NCBI GenBank assembly: GCA_025999775.1
Contig: BNXT01000052.1
Span: 1 to 7,803, forward strand
Direction: 5' to 3'
DNA: 7,803 bases
Origin: Bacteroidia bacterium
GTDB lineage: Bacteria > Bacteroidota > Bacteroidia > Bacteroidales > P3
Below, piece after piece: positions 6,468 to 7,803 of the stretch. The first letter of the stretch is position 1; the number at the start of each line of letters is the position of its first letter. Below the pieces are notes generated by a model. It was not told the origin of the DNA and ran no database searches. It saw only the letters and a list, made by a program, of their open reading frames with translations. The translations under genes were made by a program, and so were the position numbers.

Positions 6468-7803
6468 CTACTGGAAAAAACGTGTAAGTTCTTTAACCGT
6501 ATTAGGTAGAGCGAAGACAACGACATGATCATTGGGTTGAATCAAGAAGTGTCCTAAAGCGATATACGCTTCGCCATCGCGGATAATACCGGCAATAGCC
6601 GTACCTTCGGGCAAATCAAGTTTATATATCGGTCGTTTTGTGATTTCTGAAAATTCACTCACCACAAATTCTAACACATCGGCATCAATGCCGCTTAATA
6701 TTCTGGAGGAGGTAATATTCACGCCACTTATCGTAAATCGGGCGATATAACTGGCTGTAATCAATTTTTTATTGATGATAGCATCCACGCCAATGCTTTG
6801 CGACATGGCGATATAGTCCACGTTATCAACTAAGGCTATCGTTTTCTTTACGCCGGCGCGTTTGGCGTGTAAACAAGTGAGAATATTCGTTTCTGAGTTA
6901 TTGGTGGTTGCCACAAAAGCATCCATGTGTTCCAATCCTTCGTCGTTGAGCAGGTCAATATCGGTGGCATCGCCATTGATAACTAATGCACGCTTAAAGT
7001 TACCGGCAACTGATTCTGCACGCTTCCGGTCTTTTTCAATGATTTTGATGTTGGTATCGTCTTCAAGTAGGTTGACCGTCTTACGACCGATACGTCCGGC
7101 TCCGATAACCATGAGATTATGGATGTCTATTTGACGTTTCCCTCCCAAGCGAAAAAGCTCGTCAACACCCGACGACAAGGTAATGACATAAGCCAAATCA
7201 CCCTCTTCAAAAACATCTTTTGCCTGCGGAATGAAGGTTACGCCGTTACGTGTAATGGCTATAGCACGAAATTCTGCTTTACGGTACATTTTAGAGATTT
7301 TTTCCAAAGTGTAACCTATGATTTCTGCGCCTTTTTCGATACGAAGCTGGTAGAGTTGTAATTTGCCGTCGTCAAACGAAAAAGCTTCGGAAGCCTCGGT
7401 CTTGGCTAACAGATTGTAAATCTCCGTAGCCGCAATACGTTCGGGCGATACTAAGCGGTCAACGCCTAAAGTCTGAAAAAACAGTTTGTTTTCCTCTGTA
7501 AGATATTCAACATTATTAACACGTGCAATAGTTTGTTTAGCGCCAATACGCTTTGCTAAGATACAGGATAAAAGATTGGGATGCTCTTCATGAACAACGG
7601 AGATGAACAGATCGGCGGAACGGATGTTAGCCGATTGTAGCACCGAAGGCGATGACGGATTGCCGGTGATGGTCATGACATCAGTATCCGTTTCCAATAA
7701 CGCCAATAAATCACGTCGCGGATCCACAACCGTGATATTATGATCCTCTTTGGAAAGCATGCCCGCTAAATGAAACCCTACTTCTCCATCACCTGCTATA
7801 ACA
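6468..7803 (-). CDS. trkA: Trk potassium uptake system regulatory subunit (two RCK/KTN domains); 5' end outside window
   Basis: Cytosolic nucleotide-binding subunit that assembles as a ring under TrkH and controls K+ flux. The frame continues to the right edge: upstream of the ATG at 7760-7758 it reads VIAGDGEVGFHLAG, the expected first beta strand and dinucleotide loop, so that ATG is internal and only about 2-4 N-terminal residues are missing. Counting from the first visible Val, the 444 residues show two tandem RCK units: Rossmann 1 with GDGEVG (4-9) and acidic D27 ending beta 2; RCK_C 1 near 140-215; Rossmann 2 with GAGRIG (234-239), E256 and GDATD (277-281); and RCK_C 2 near 372-444. Acidic residues after beta 2 suggest NAD(H) rather than NADP(H). 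The visible length fits full-size TrkA proteins of about 450 residues. It lies 4 nt upstream of trkH, so both are probably one transcript whose promoter is outside the window. The first loop has D where A is commoner; this still satisfies GxGxxG. Confidence 0.95.
   Translation of the reverse strand, partial: VIAGDGEVGFHLAGMLSKEDHNITVVDPRRDLLALLETDTDVMTITGNPSSPSVLQSANIRSADLFISVVHEEHPNLLSCILAKRIGAKQTIARVNNVEYLTEENKLFFQTLGVDRLVSPERIAATEIYNLLAKTEASEAFSFDDGKLQLYQLRIEKGAEIIGYTLEKISKMYRKAEFRAIAITRNGVTFIPQAKDVFEEGDLAYVITLSSGVDELFRLGGKRQIDIHNLMVIGAGRIGRKTVNLLEDDTNIKIIEKDRKRAESVAGNFKRALVINGDATDIDLLNDEGLEHMDAFVATTNNSETNILTCLHAKRAGVKKTIALVDNVDYIAMSQSIGVDAIINKKLITASYIARFTISGVNITSSRILSGIDADVLEFVVSEFSEITKRPIYKLDLPEGTAIAGIIRDGEAYIALGHFLIQPNDHVVVFALPNTVKELTRFFQ

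Noticed and set aside
6464..6532. 23-residue N-terminal extension of TrkH overlapping trkA
   Set aside because: It is an out-of-frame reading of conserved trkA sequence; ATG 6463 right after the trkA stop gives a normal TrkH N-terminus.
7758..7760. ATG at 7760 as the trkA start
   Set aside because: Starting there would delete the GDGEVG nucleotide-binding loop, which is encoded in frame just upstream to the window edge.
1..7803. A new defence, mobile or multi-gene system
   Set aside because: All five genes are full-length or edge-truncated members of known families in an ordinary housekeeping arrangement; no integrase, transposase, terminal repeats, tRNA, CRISPR spacing or composition shift is seen.

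Overview
The window (roughly 43% GC by eye) looks like chromosomal DNA of a Bacteroidota bacterium, most likely order Bacteroidales. Three things point there: a ~1000-residue DUF2723 membrane protein of the type abundant in that phylum, Bacteroidales-like Trk protein sequences, and no purine-rich Shine-Dalgarno sequence at any of the three starts that can be inspected (tatD, ansA, trkH). Species cannot be named from the sequence alone.

Layout: two tightly packed gene sets converge on a short spacer. On the + strand, from the left edge to 4884, lie a DUF2723 multi-pass membrane protein (its first codons are outside the window), a TatD-family metal-dependent hydrolase and a cytosolic type I L-asparaginase. 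Gaps of 9 and 4 nt suggest one transcript. On the - strand, from the right edge down to 4979, lie trkA (N-terminal few residues outside the window) and trkH, separated by 4 nt; together they encode a Trk-type potassium uptake system. About 94% of the window is coding on one strand or the other.

The only non-coding stretch of any size is the 94-nt convergent spacer at 4885-4978. It holds two tracts of period-7 (heptamer) repeats; the first begins inside the last codons of ansA and supplies its stop codon. No convincing stem-loop terminator is seen there.

Functionally the two sets look unrelated: a probable envelope glycosyltransferase plus two housekeeping enzymes on one side, potassium homeostasis on the other. 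I see no mobile element, CRISPR array, RNA gene, toxin-antitoxin or defence module, and no sign of a new multi-gene system. The points most worth a second look are the heptamer repeats that form the end of ansA, an atypical fourth pore loop in TrkH, and the unassigned biochemical role of the DUF2723 protein.
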